64,000 nucleotides of DNA, from assembly GCA_030278955.1 (NCBI GenBank), contig JAOANR010000014.1, forward strand, positions 37,213,453 through 37,277,452, in the 5' to 3' direction. A program made the translations under genes and the position numbers. The notes below the pieces were generated by a model. The model was not told the DNA's origin, ran no database searches, and was given only the letters and a program-made list of their open reading frames with translations. Each line of letters starts with the position of its first letter. Within the stretch, counting starts at the first letter, position 1. Positions 1 through 13,100 of this stretch are shown in pieces. Source of the stretch: Hygrophila difformis (taxonomy: Eukaryota > Streptophyta > Magnoliopsida > Lamiales > Acanthaceae).

Positions 1-225
1 TTTTTTTTTAAAAAAAAAAAAGAAACAAAAAATAATTAGTAAAAAAAAAGTGGGGCCCCCAAAAATTGGGGGCCCGGAGCAGGAGCACCGAGTGCTCCTG
101 CTATAAGCCGGCCGTGATTGGAAAGAAACGCCCAAGTGGTAAAAAGAGCTCACTATCAGCACCCATCTTGGCAGGATAGTCTGCCACGGCATTGCCTTCA
201 CGAAAAATGTGGCGAAATAGCAGGG
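1..225 (-). mobile_element. 3' end of a LINE (RNase H tail and 3' UTR), truncated by window edge
   Basis: Read on the minus strand from about 225 downwards, the sequence encodes the end of a plant LINE RNase H domain, including an FREGNAVADYPAK-like motif that holds the last catalytic Asp. The same motif, with different residues, ends the LINE at 46835-47602. A stop codon follows, then two compact GC-rich inverted repeats (around 58-79 and 80-110), and then an A/T homopolymer tract at the window edge that fits a poly(A) tail. The rest of the element, if present, lies above 225 but is not recognisable there, so this is probably a short 5'-truncated copy. Confidence 0.6.
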
Positions 226-676
226 TTTACCAAATATTTGGTAAATATTGCGTCCAAATTTGGTAAATAACTAGCATATAACATCCAAAATAAAATTTTA
301 AGTACCTACTAACTCCGCTTTTTTTTTTTTTAACAAATTTAACCACTTGATCAAGATCTTATCCCAAGTTGAAATTATTTACCATACAAGCGAATATAAT
401 GATTAAATATATTGAAGTAAACAATGTAGCATATGCTTATAAATAAATCGACCATCTCTCTCCCTACTACAATTTGTAAGTTTTGTGGAATATAAAACCT
501 TCGTCTAAAAGACATTGACATTCTTTTTATAACATTTTAGTTTTAATAAGTAACCCCTCCCTCCCATTTCAAATATCCCATTTTCTATTTTGGTCCGTCC
601 TACTTCAATTGTCACATTTCCTTATTTAGAAAATTTTTTCTCCTTCAAACAAACATCATATCAAGGGCTTTTTATT
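226..676. other. AT-rich spacer with a possible Stowaway-like MITE fragment
   Basis: No gene is visible. Around 547-645 there is a stretch starting with CTCCCTCCCATTT followed by phrases typical of the left end of Stowaway (Tc1/mariner-type) MITEs. I could not find the matching right terminus, so it would be a fragment. Confidence 0.35.
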
Positions 677-730
677 AAAAAAGGCCACAACCACAAAATA
701 CTACCAATATGAGACCAGCATACCAAATAT
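677..730 (+). repeat. MULE-1 left terminal inverted repeat
   Basis: Begins with A6 followed by GGCCAC and an AT-rich tail. It pairs with the reverse complement of 5743-5796. The transposase sits inside the two repeats and reads away from this end. Confidence 0.5.
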
Positions 731-1282
731 ATTACGTATTAACACCAATATACGAAATACAAACAAAATCAGGACCTCACCATTTATTTTAAATGAATAA
801 TGTAAATAAGTTGTGAATAGACAAGAATACCCTTACCTTTTTGTACTTTTCTGATACATGATGTGAAAGGTGGAGTGAGTGAGACAAATGAATTTTACAT
901 TGGGGATTCAAACTGAACGTTTCTTCTTCCTTCTCGGACCTGTCGAACGACAATATTCCCATTTTTGCATTGAGCAGCTCCAGAACGACGGCGGAAGGGT
1001 GGGAATGAAGGCGGCGACCTCCATTATCGGAGTTCTCTGGCGAAAGAGCGCAGCAAGCGGTCTAGCTTCGTTTTCCAAGATTTCGGGGTGGGAAGCTTGT
1101 TGAAAAAGCTCCCAAGAGCGGCCGAAAGCGCGCATAGCGGGGGGCAAGCGGCGGGTGTATAGATTCGCAAGCTTGGTGGGTGGAAGGAGAAAGCTTTAAG
1201 AGGGATTAAGGCTGGAAGAAGGTTGGGGTTTGGGGTGGCTGTTATTTAGGGTTTTCTACAGGATTTTCAGAAGTGAGTAGGG

Positions 1283-2775
1283 GTGAGGAAGATGGCAAGC
1301 AGGGAGCAAGGGGGTGGGCGAGATGTCATGTTATTTTGCCATTACAATGGACAAGCCCATCTCGTGCGTATAAGGGATGACGATGCCCTTGCGGATGTGT
1401 ATGGAAAGGTGACGGAGAAATGGGTTAATATATGTTCAACAACACACACGTTCCACTACGATGAACCTGACGGGGGTTACACAATGGAGATAATGACTGA
1501 TGACGATGTGTGACGAATGTCGAACTTGAATCGAGCAAAGGGATTGGCATTTGGGAAGATGACAGTGATAGACCGGGAAGTAAGAAACACGATCATGTAA
1601 GGCTTTTATGAAATTGCATTGAGCTCCTTACTTTTTAATATTTGGCTAAATGAGAACGTATGAATGATATTATTTGCGTTAATGATTCCTAGTTACGATC
1701 ATAGCTATATCTTTTAATAGTATCTGGCAATCTGCGAAATAGGACCATGATTCTTGAAACAGGAAAGTGGTTAACAACATCGGTTTTTTCTGTACACAAA
1801 ACTAGTATAGTTTACGCATATGAATAATGTTAGAGGTGCACATCACTGGTAAGGCTACTGAGTGTAACTAGTTTTTAACTTGGAAGTAACTTGTATTTCA
1901 GGGAACACACGGTAGCACAGGATGATCTTGACGACGAAGATACCGAGGACGAGGAGGATCAGACGATTATATGGGCCAATGCAATAAAGGGAGTAGGACA
2001 AAGGTTTAGGAATCAGGATCATTTCCGGAAGGTCGTGGCAAATCATTGTATAGCTCTATGATGACAGGTGCTTCGTAAGTACCCTTACAAGAATAAGGAT
2101 CACTGGACAGGCGTGCTGAAGGCTGCGGCGTATGCTCCGACATATGACGAAATGTTCAAGCACCTCAATACCATCCTTGAGGCAATGCTCTCATCTGGTA
2201 TGTTGAAAATTCAGAACCCCAAAATTGGGCGAATGCGCTGTTCACGGGCAAGAAATGGGGTGTCATGAACACAAACCTCGTAGAGAGTTGGAATAATTGG
2301 ATTGTGAAAGCGAGGGGCTACGGTCCGTATGCAATGCTTGATGAAATTCGAAAACAGGTTATGAAGATGATGAATGATAAAAGGGAGGAAGGTGCTAAAA
2401 TGGAAGGAAGATTGGCTACGGTGCCGGAGAAGATATTGAACGGTAATTATTCAGGCTGCCCTGTAAGCACGGGTGTGCTGCGATCGAGAAACTGCAGTGC
2501 AATATTTATGAGTACTGCGATGCTTACTACACCACTGAGTATTACAGAGCGACATACGAAGGAGTGATATATCCTTTGATGATGGGTGGTGATAACGTCG
2601 CAGATGAGAATAACGATGAGTTTATACTCCCACCGGACGTTCGGGTGCAGCCTGGCCGGAGAAGGAAACGGTGAATCCCATGCAGGTTCAATCGGGCAAG
2701 AACACCTGCCACATGTGCGGAAAACCAGGCCATAGCAAACGCACCTGCAAGGAAGCACACAGATATGCCGAGTGA
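1283..2775 (+). pseudogene. MuDR-type transposase remnant of MULE-1 (catalytic core deleted)
   Basis: The pieces are collinear with a plant MuDR transposase. An N-terminal domain at about 1291-1513 contains a DDDA..DVYGKV-like segment. An acidic linker follows at about 1903-2054 and ends in FRNQDHFRKVVANH, the usual lead-in to the transposase. The C-terminal part at 2068-2567 contains NLVESWNNWI. A CCHC zinc knuckle (CHMCGKPGHSKRTC) lies at about 2709-2750, with a stop at 2773-2775. The region that should carry the first two acidic catalytic residues is missing between about 2055 and 2068. Frames change at about 1511, 2055, 2230 and 2450. One or two spliced introns are possible (for example near 1600-1902), but they would not restore the core. 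It cannot encode an active transposase. Confidence 0.75.
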
Positions 2776-5573
2776 TTCAGCTGCGTCGTTCCATTAAGCC
2801 AAGACTGGTGTTATTTTTTTTATGTCAAGTGGTGTTTTGTTGTTGCTGCATACTTTTGTTGACTTGGTGTATTGTTCTGGGTTTTCCATTGTTTCAGTAC
2901 TTGAATCTATCCTGTATGAGGATTGTTTCGATATATGATACCATTTTGAATGCAATGAAATGATCGGTTTCAGATGGACGTATTTCAGGAACAAAAGATG
3001 TGCACATCATATTTACACTTTACAGGATAGAAATAAAAAATTACAAGTCAACTAGTCACGAAAACACTAATGTAATGGAGACATAATACCAACAATTGTG
3101 GAAAAATACGATTGTTGTTGAAGACATTAAGAAGTAAAAAATAATTAAGTTATTGTTCAACACGTATGGTTATAAGTAATCACATGAAATGGTCACAGGA
3201 AAAAGGGGGGGGGGGGGGATCACTCATGGCAAACAAACAAAGTAATAATGTTTATTGCATTGATGTTTTGAATGGATTGGTACTTAGGTATGTGAATGGA
3301 AGTCTCACATTATAGATTCTTACTCACTCACACATGATATCTTTCTTTATTTTATTACACTAAATTGCTATTATCATTAAAGTCAAATTAAACTACAACA
3401 TTGGGTCACATCAAGATGCAATTGGGAACTGTTTCGGCTCCAAATTGCTATTTTATAAGATAAACTATATGGACCAGCTAGACTACCAATAACGTTAGAG
3501 TATAATACCATTCGGCGTTCCAAATCAGTACTATTGTCGCTCCCTATCTATATCATTGACTTTCTCGATTCATACTGTTATAATGTTTATTGTTGTTAAA
3601 GGTGTTGTAGTAGCTTGTTGTTGCGAATTTACTGTATTGGCTTCCTTTGAAAGATTTTCAAACATTGTAGGAACAGCACTCACAACCATTAGCCATATCG
3701 ATTTAAGCAATATACCACACTTGTATGAACCATTGTAGGAACATCACTTAGTTCAACAAAATGAATTGTGTTTCAAGATTACTTAGTTTAGTCCAACACA
3801 TTATTTTGGTTTCAAGATTATACACATCACTTAGCTCAACACCAAACATTATGTTACAAGATTATCCACATCACTTAGTTTGGGGCTCTTAATTACTTTG
3901 TTATGAACCAATTAATGATTGTTGAAGGAAATTTACGTAATAGTGTTTATGGTATGATTCCATCGAACACCATTAGTTCATTGCCAGGTCTGACACCATT
4001 ACTGAACAAAGTTTGCAATCGTCGTAAAAATAAATATCAACAGTACTTTCTTTAGAGGCGAATACGACTGTTCAACATAAAATACCATTTATCACCTTGC
4101 ACAGTACCAACAAATGAACAAAAACAAAACAATTGTCTAGGGATGAATAGCATTTTTTTGCCTTTTTGCATACTACTGCACTAGGGATGAAGAGTACTTC
4201 AACACATACATTTGAACTAATTTACTTAAATTTCATTACTATATGGAGATATTTCACATCACTTATTTTTGAACTAATCTATTTGAATTCCACTCCGCCC
4301 TACTCCTTCTTCTCCTTTAATATTGGATGACAAGGACCTTGCATAGAGCTTTTTCTGAAGAAAGTCTTTTTTTCTATGGCTTTTTGCATTTTTGAATTGG
4401 AATCCATACTTGAAAAACTAATTAATAATATTTATTGTATGATTCCATTGGAATACCATTATTTATTTTCCATTATTTAATTTTCATTCATCAGAAAACT
4501 AAATACCAACAATATTTTCTCTAATTCGGATATGACTGTTCAACATCGAATACTATTGATAAGAAAATTAAATTCCAGCATGGAAACAGTCACAACCATG
4601 AAAAACAACACCATTATTCAGTCACAACCAGTAACAACATTACAATTCAGAACACCATGCAGAAACGGTCGACATAATAAATTCATCACTAAACTAGTAC
4701 CAACAATTAATCCATCAGTAAACTAGTACCAACAATTAATCATCAGTCAACCGCATCAGGCATGGCCTCAACAGTGGGCTCGGCCTTTGTGGTCCTAGCC
4801 TCATCTTGAATATTGGTCTCGGACACCATTGTATCCGTCCTATCCTCAACAGCGGGCTCGGTCACCACTGGTTCCATCTCCTGCTGAGCATCAGGCTGGA
4901 CCGACGCTTCGGCATCCTTCAGAAGTCGCAACGCCATTTAAGGTGTAACATCATATCAACTGTCCGCTCCATGTCCTATAATTCACTAGCATTCCACAGG
5001 AATGCCTTCGCCCACCACATAACGTGAACCCCACAGTTCAAAACCCGTATCTCCATGTTGTCTGCATGTCTTTCTTTCCAGACCTCATCACTGAATTGTA
5101 ACTCATGGTTGTTGTTCATGTACCATATTATGAAATCCGTATGTGATTATAATTGAATACGGATGTAAAGCACACATTAGACAAATCTTCAGATAAAGGG
5201 AAATACAAAACATTGAAACGTCTAATACAGAACCCAGAACTCTGAGTACGAGATAATTTAAAATGCGGATACTTACAATTTTTTTATACCCAACAATGTA
5301 CTTCGGTAAACAAGTTGTCATACCTTTCTCACAGCTTTCTCTTCGATTTGGGTGACTTCGAACCGCAAGAAGCAAGCTGAAGTGGCAAAATGTGCAAACC
5401 AATAATCTTAACTCTTTTTCATGAGCAATAGTCCGTCGGTTTCGCAAGGTGATAGTGGCGAAATGGAGAGTTGCAGCTGGGGGAGTCCGGCAATTACGAA
5501 GGTGAATGAAGTGGGGAATGAGGAGGGTTAACGGTGAGTGGGTGGGGGAGGAATTGGGCATTAATTAAGGAGC
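2776..5573. other. AT-rich interior of MULE-1, no recognised gene
   Basis: A long AT-rich stretch with a G run at about 3206-3217 and many short direct similarities (phrases such as CACATCACTTAG recur at 3740-3880). A 64-codon acidic reading frame on the minus strand (4937-4743) has no recognisable domain. Another on the minus strand (5561-5103) is poor in protein-like composition. I see no supported gene. Confidence 0.5.
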
Positions 5574-5742
5574 ATGAGTTGCAGGCCTAGGTGGCTGGGA
5601 ATGACAAGACCAAAAAGTGAGTATCCCATTTTACCCTTCATTCCAAAACTAGAGTCAATTTTGAACAGGGGCTGCTTGGTCATTTCACATTTTGTATTTT
5701 CAAAAGTATATCATAATACAATGAGTGGTACTGAATATGGAG

Positions 5743-5796
5743 TATTTTTGTATAATGGCATTGTATTAGGAGTATTTTTAGGAGGTGACCTTTTTT
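5743..5796 (-). repeat. MULE-1 right terminal inverted repeat
   Basis: The reverse complement begins AAAAAAGGTCACC and matches 677-730 in register. It is followed by a T-rich stretch that may include the target-site duplication. Confidence 0.5.
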
Positions 5797-5979
5797 TTAC
5801 ATTTTTTATTTTAAAATTTAGAAAAAATATATTTTTTTAAAAATATAAAAATTTCAGAAAATTTCGGAAAATTTCGATCAAATTTCGAAAAATGTTTTGG
5901 ACGAAATTTTGTAAAAAATATTGTAGGTAAAATTTTGGGAAATCCGAAATTTCGATCAAATTCAATGGCTGCAGGTTAC

Positions 5980-6919
5980 AGAGTAAGAGCCCACTCACTC
6001 ACTGCCCAAACAATTTCTTCAAATGATGTGCAACCATCTCCTCCAATCCATCTCTTAAATTCATAAAAATTCCCTTTCTTCGCTCATTTCACTTTCACCT
6101 CAGCTTCTTGGTGCATGCAGATGCAGTGCAGGGTCATTGTTCCTCCAACAACGTTCAATCAATCTGGGGGTGAACGTGAATTCGTATTAAAACAGGGTAT
6201 TGATTGTATTGAGGAACAAAACTCGGGTTGGGTTTTTGTGGTAAAAGTAAGCTTCCGGGCTAGAATACACCTGCTTAAGGCTCGCTTTCTTCTCTTGCAT
6301 CAGCCCGGACCAAAGTTTTTATTCTTTCCTCGAGTAAACTCCGGCCAACAACAAGAACAAGAAGGTGACTGTCAGTGTAGTGCCAAGTGATGTCGGTAAT
6401 TCTGTACAAGACAACATATTTACATTTAAGGCGATGCTGAAATCGAAGGTGGCAAATATGGTCAAGAAACGAGGTATAATAAGTTTTGGTGTATGCATTT
6501 TTACATCTCGGTAGTAAAGTAGCTAAATGGTTTGATTGTGACCCTGGCACTCCCATTGATTTATATGATTGGGAGCAACTCCATTCATCACCAATTAGTT
6601 AGTTTTAAGTTTTAGGTGTGAGCCCTCTTCATCCATAGTTTTCTATGGTGCCCGGGTGGGGTATGTTTGATCCCATCCATGGTTTATGTGTCTTGTTTTA
6701 CTTTTTATTTTATTTTATTTTTTAAGTGAAAGTGTATTTATTGGTGGCCATTTTGGGTTTCTATTCATAGATCTTATATTCAATATTTGACAGATCTTTC
6801 TATCCCGGAAACAAAGAAGCTGCCTCAAACTGAAGTGAATGGTTCTGAATCAAACCATTCAAACCAAGATGGCACAGAAAATGCTGGCCGCTCGTTTTCA
6901 GATCCCAAACAACCAAAGT
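5980..6919 (+). other. Candidate 5' exons of the MOM1-like gene (unresolved)
   Basis: About 5990-6110 is pyrimidine-rich and resembles a plant 5' UTR. A reading frame at about 6340-6471 (rich in Lys/Asn, ending CGAG before a GTATAA donor) joins in phase with 6793-6918, an exon-like stretch rich in Ser, Glu and Asn that ends before GTAACA. The next exon (7149-7208) is in a frame that does not connect cleanly with 6918: joining them creates a stop. Either an exon is missing from my model or the 5' end is already damaged. No DEAD/DEAH-type SNF2 N-terminal lobe is visible anywhere upstream. Confidence 0.4.
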
Positions 6920-7148
6920 AACACCAGTAACAATTCACTTGCTGCTTATTGCATTTAGTTCTGATATGCCAAATGCTGCTAAGGAATTTGTACGATTTAC
7001 ATGTCATTAGCAAGCCAAATGTAAAAAAGTTATAGCATGTATATAAATGAATATCTTCCACTTCTGCACTTTTAACTTTTCCATTGGGGCAACTGTATAT
7101 TTGAAACAATGCACAATGCCCTGCAGGTTGGACTTTTTGCTGATACAG

Positions 7149-10100
7149 GTGAGTGATTCTGACCAGGCAGAAGGAAGTCCCAGTCCAGATCACAGTGCAC
7201 AAACTAAGGTATGTTTATTATGTTGTCTAGTTTTGGAGAGTATCCTCATAGCATTCTGCTTGGCTTGTCCACAGATTTGGTCCAGCAATTGACATAACTG
7301 AATGTTCTTTTACCAGTATTGAATCCTTAGTAGTTGTATAAAATTCCGTCATCATGGTTGGAGACAAACTTGTCTGCTAGATATCAAATGAGTTTATTTT
7401 GTTGGTATTGAAATTTTGGATCATCTATATTTGTCTAATGAATGGGTTTCTATCCAATTATGTAATACAGTGCTTTAGCGGGAACCACCCAAATTCAAAA
7501 CTTGGTAATCTTTGAAATTCAGGTGACCATGGTTATTCTTTGTCTTGCTGTTGGTTTATATGACTTCCATATTTATTGAACAATTATAATAAATATTATA
7601 CGCATATATTGCGTAGATAAGAGAAATACTTTAAAGTAAGGTGGGATAAAACTTCTTGCTCGTTCTGTGCAATTATGCACTCCTTTAACCGGACACAGAA
7701 AATGGAGCAAGAGCCTACACTTTGGGATGAAAATTTTTTGGAGGAATTTTTATTCCTAATACCATTACATCATGGACCTATGCAGGGAACTTTATTTTTA
7801 TTTTTAGTGACCCTGTTGTTTGAGTTGAACCTTGACTTCAAAACATGACAAAAGAGGATTTTGAGTGTTTATTAGTTTTTATCTCTCTTTACCATGATAC
7901 TGCTGTGAATTTGGATTCCATCATGGTATTCGATCTAATATATTGTGAAAGGGATACATGCTGTGAGCCTTATGCTTCTATATTCACCCTGTTTCCATGG
8001 ACACAATTCCAATAAGTAAACAGACTTGCCCCTGTTTGATGTCAAGTATTTGAAGCATATGTAGTTTCTTACATTTGTATGATGATATTATGATTTACTC
8101 ATTTACTGCATATTGATGCCTTGTTATGTGGTAAAATTTTCGCTTTCTTTACTGAATTCAAATAATTGCTTGTACATGACAATGCGGCTCTTTGAACCCT
8201 TTGATGCCTGTAATTTCGGCCCAACTCATATGTTCTATATAAGTTGCAGAAAAGGAAGAAAATTTGGGAAGATGAGTGCAACTTGGACACGTATAAGCAG
8301 AAACAAAATCTGGGATATTGTGTTGGAAATGAATGCAAGCCCATGAAAAGTGGTTTTGTGGAGTACTGGGTTCCTGTCCAGCTCTCAAACATTCAGATTG
8401 AGCAGTACTGCAGCTCTCTACTTTCAAATGCCTGGAGCTTATGCTCTTCTGCAAGGCAGGGTTTGTCAGAACTCTTGGGTGATATTCTTCTTTCTATTCG
8501 AAAGGTTTGTAATTGTAGGTCCCTTAGTGATTCAAGATTCTGTTACGGTCGTTATTACGATGTTCTAACTACGATAAACGAAAGCGATAAAGAACACAGT
8601 AATTTGATAACCCAGTTCGGTCCTTCCGACCTACGTCTGGGGGATACCAATCCAGGCGACCTTCACTAGACAGAAAAACCAAAACACAAACACGCTATAC
8701 TAGCCTAACACCAGAATCCAAACTCTACCACTAGATGATGCGATCTAGTTGATCAGACGTCGTTGAGACTCCCCCTCAACACACCTGTAGGGAACACACC
8801 CTAGAATGGAATCTTCAAGGCACCAGCGCTGTCTGTCGTTCTCCTTGGCTTTCTTCTTTGATCGCGTGAATTCCTCCAGATCTTTCTTGAATATTGAAGA
8901 TCACAATATCTCCAGATATTCCGGTGTAATCTCAATCTAATTTTGTTCTTCTAAAAGTATCTCACACTATGAATTCTTGAAGAACATTTACAAGACTCTC
9001 TCAAAACTTTCTCACTGTAATCTCTTAGAATGAATACAAGATAAAATCGCTCAAAGAACTACTCTAAACAGATTACAGACCCTGCACTATATAAAGAGTA
9101 CAAAAGTCATAACTACCAGCAGAGTTAACTGTCGTCGTCAGTCTGATGTGCCAACACCTGAGAAACATCTCAATGAAAAGTACAAGGTTAAGTTGTCATA
9201 ACACAGTATTAACAATCTCCCCCACATTTCATGGAGATGTTGATCCATCAAACGAGGTGTCTATCAGAATGCAAACAATAATCAATTCAGATTATGATAG
9301 ATAAGCACATCAACAATATAACAAAATATCAACAAAGTAAAGTTCCAAACAAGACGACAGTAATAGAGAGTCAATAATCCATCACCAAAAGTTCATCACA
9401 GTTCATCCAAAACAAACAAACACAATCATCAAAACAGTGTCATCATCACAAAGTTTAAACATCCATCAGCAGACAATCACCAAAAACATTAAAAAGTTTA
9501 GTCAGAGTCAGAAAAGTGTTACCCAAATGTACCAACAACCATACCACATCGAGATGACCTCCACCAAATCAGACACCACCACACTTGTTTCTCCCCCTTG
9601 ATGGATCAAACTACTCCATCTGAAGAATCCTCTTCCTCATCAGCAAATGGATTCTGCTCTTCAGAACGAGCTCCACTTGAAGAGGCCTTGCGGGTTGGAG
9701 ACAGGGAACCTGGAAGCATACTTATAATTTGTGCAATCTTGCGCTTGGTAGCAATGGCTTCCTGACTGATCTTTGTCTGCTTGTCACTAAGGGCAAGCAA
9801 CTCAGATTTAATCTGCAAAATGAGATCAGTTCCTGACGGTGGTGGTTCTTCCTTGAAGTCATTATGCTTGTCACAAAGCTCTTGGGAAGGGGAATGTGCA
9901 TTTATCTTGATCAGGTCATCCTTCTTGGTCTTAATGCCATTGTGATGCAGCAACAAAGTGATAAGGCCAGGGTATGGTAGACTAGCAGTCTTTGTGATTA
10001 GATCACGAGTAAAACCTAGCATACGCTTCAAAACCAGCAGACCAAAATTCATAAGTTCTATTCCAGAATCAATACAAAACAAAAGTTTACCCATTTCCAG

Positions 10101-13100
10101 TGAAGGCTGTGAGGCATTCGATGTTGGCAGAATGTTTGCACGACACAAATAGAACAAACAGTGAAATTTCATGGTCATGTCAGAAACACTGCACTTCTTC
10201 CGGCCAAAGTCGAAAGCCCTCTCATTTGAAATGGTGTAAGCTATGTCGGCAGGCGAGTGAGGCAAATACTCCATTGGATCACCGAGATCGTCGTTTGGTG
10301 CAAGTTCTAACAACGCATTGATAACACCAGGAGTTAAATCAATAAACTTGCCTCTAATGTATATCTTACCGAACCACGGAGACTTTTTGTTGAGAACATC
10401 AGGATGTAAATTGGCGTAGAACTCTCTGACCAGTGTTGGAGAGTAAGCTTTAAACACCCTTGACCATTTCAGTAAATGTCTTTCTTCAAGAAACTCAACG
10501 AACCCTAGGTCCGTGTATGAAGAATGGACAAAAGTCTCCTCTGGGATGAACTTTCTGTTGACAAGGTCTTTGGTTCCGAATAGCATCATTTCCTTGGTGA
10601 AGTATGTCATGTTGAATGCTCTTTGTGACTGTAAATCTCGCTTTGGTGTCTCTGGAGTCCTCTGGGTCCTTGGTCGTTTCACAGGTGTACCAACATCACT
10701 GGTAGAGGTGCTCCGCTTCTTTCTCTGAGAAGACCTAGTAGTTGGTCGTCGGACATCTGTTCCAACATTAGCTTGTTCTGGGACCTCTGGTTCATTATGA
10801 GGCAGAATATGGTCTTCTTCTTCCTGGACATGTTCGCCTTCAACATCGACAGGATTTGGAGTGGCTTCGGTGGGGTTTTCAGTAGATTTCTCAGTAGGGT
10901 TTGGAGTAGGATCTTGAGAAGGGTTTTGCACTGGACTAGGAGGAGGGGTTGGATACATAGTGACAATAGGTTCAGCGTTCTCAGCAAATTCTGCAAGTTG
11001 GCCTTCGGTAGCTTCTGTGGAGGTTTGAGTGGGGTTTTGAGGCATGGCATTTTGATCCTCAACGAAATTTTCTGAGGGATTTTGGGTTTCAGAAGTAATT
11101 GGTGGTTCCGAACTAGTTGGGACTTGATCGGAAGCTTTTTCAGGGTTATTTGTGGAGGAAGAAGACGCCATTGCTATGTATTCTTTGAGCACTCAAACTG
11201 AAAAACTGAAATGTAGTGAAATGGAAAACACAAGCTATCGATTTAAAGAGAGAAAATGAAGATGAAGAGGCGAGAGAGACGACGGTTTTCCCTGTGACGT
11301 GCGACGTGACTGGAGCCGTCAGTTTGCAGTCATCATGACTGTAGGACGACAGTTTCTCCACAAACTCTATCCAAAATGAATTGGGCCTACAAAACTTATG
11401 GACTAGATCAAGTGTAAAATGCAAAAATAAACATAGATATTGATCAAATTTAACTAGAATAGCAAAGGCCCATAGTAGATCTAAGAGTTTCAAACCTTTC
11501 ACCGTCGAGTGCTTTAGTAAGGATGTCAGCCCGTTGTTCCAACGTCCCTATATGCTCAATGTTGCACACACCCTCTTCAACCAAATCTCTTATAAAATGA
11601 TACCTTATATCAATATGTTTGCTGCAACTATGTAGAACAGGATTCTTTGAAATATTAATTGCACTTGTATTGTCGCAATACACCTTGAAATCATCCTTCT
11701 TGATCCCATAATCACATAAGACTTGTTTCATCCACATCAATTGTGAGCAACAACAAGTTGCAGCAATATACTCTGCTTCCGCTGTAGATAATGCAACTAT
11801 GTTCTGCTTTCTAGAAAACCAACATACTAGATTATTTCCTAGATAGAAACATCCTCCCGTTGTTGACCTTCTGTCATCACAACATCCTGCCCAATCCGAG
11901 TCAGTGAACCCTATCAAATCCAAACTTGATCTTTTAGAGAACCAAATCCCTAGTCCAATAGTTCCTTTCACATATCTCATAATGCGTTTAACAGCTTTCA
12001 AATGCACTTCCTTAGGATTTGCTTGAAATCTAGCACAAACTCCAGTGCTAAAGGATATGTCTGGTCTAGTAGCTGTTAAGTAGAGTAAACTTCCAATCAT
12101 ACTCCTATATAGCTTCTGATCTACATTAGCTCCTTGATCATCTTTAGATAACTTCTGTTGTTGACCCTGTGGAGTTCTAGCAATCTTGCTATCTTCCAAC
12201 TTGAATCTCTTAAGCATATTCCGAGCATACTTTTCTTGACTAAGAAACATTCCATCTTTCATTTGTTTCACTTGAAGTCCTAGAAAGTAAGTCAACTCTC
12301 CCATCATGCTCATCTCGAACTCTGATTGCATAGCTTGAACAAAGTTGTTTCTGAGATGTTCAGACGTCGATCCAAAAATTATATCATCAACATATACCTG
12401 TGCAATTATGAAGTGGTTGTCTTCATGCTTCACAAACATCGTCTTATCAGCTTCTCCTCTCTTATATCCATTATGAATGAGAAATAAAGACAATCGATCA
12501 TACCAAGCTCTAGGAGCTTGCTTTAATCCATAAAGTGCACCCTTTACTCGATATACATGATTCGGTCTAGTTGGATCTTCAAAACCAGTAGGTTGTGCCA
12601 CAAATATCTCCTCTTTGATCTTCCCATTTAAGAAAGCTGTCTTGATGTCCAATTGATACAACTTGAAATCCATAGAGCATGCAAATGCTAACAAAATTCG
12701 AACAGCTTCCATCCTTGCAACAGGTGCAAACGTTTCACCATAATCCAGACCTTCTATCTGTGTAAAACCTTGAGCAACTAGGCGAGCTTTATTCCTTATA
12801 ATGTTGCCTTGCTCATCTGTTTTATTTCTAAAGACCCATTTCGTGCCAATGACATTGATGTTCTTCGGTTGTTCCACCAACTCCCAAACATCGTTTCTTT
12901 CAAACTGGATCAGCTCATCTTGCATGGCTGCTATCCAATACTCATCTTGTAGGGCTTCGGATACATTCTTAGGTTCCACTCTGGATATGAAGCAATTTAA
13001 TCCTGCCAATTCTCTGTAATTGACTTTCTTGCTCCGAGTTAGGCGTTGAGCACTAGGATCACCTATAATGTCTTGCTGTGAGTGATGCTTTAGTGTCCTT

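Larger units (their letters stand above)
677..5797. mobile_element. MULE-1: degraded, internally deleted Mutator-like element
   Basis: Positions 677-730 and the reverse complement of 5743-5796 align without gaps at roughly 70 percent by eye (both begin A6-GG-Y-CAC and continue with AAATACT). They frame a broken MuDR-type transposase at 1283-2775. Candidate target duplications are imperfect: 668-676 against 5802-5810, 8 of 9 matching, with a few bases of slack on the right. The rest of the interior (2776-5570) is AT-rich and has no recognisable gene. The element is non-autonomous and old. The termini are the least certain part of this call. Confidence 0.6.

Noticed and set aside
5103..5561. 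152-codon minus-strand frame near the MULE-1 right end as a gene
   Set aside because: No domain, unusual composition, no splice or promoter support. Best treated as subterminal element DNA.
8244..8669. Reading frame running from the MOM1-like exon into the LTR as a fusion protein
   Set aside because: The exon has a proper donor at 8505; the frame beyond is LTR sequence and would only be used if splicing failed.
10773..11075. Plus-strand frame across the copia extra ORF
   Set aside because: Antisense shadow of the Pro/Thr-rich region of the minus-strand ORF.
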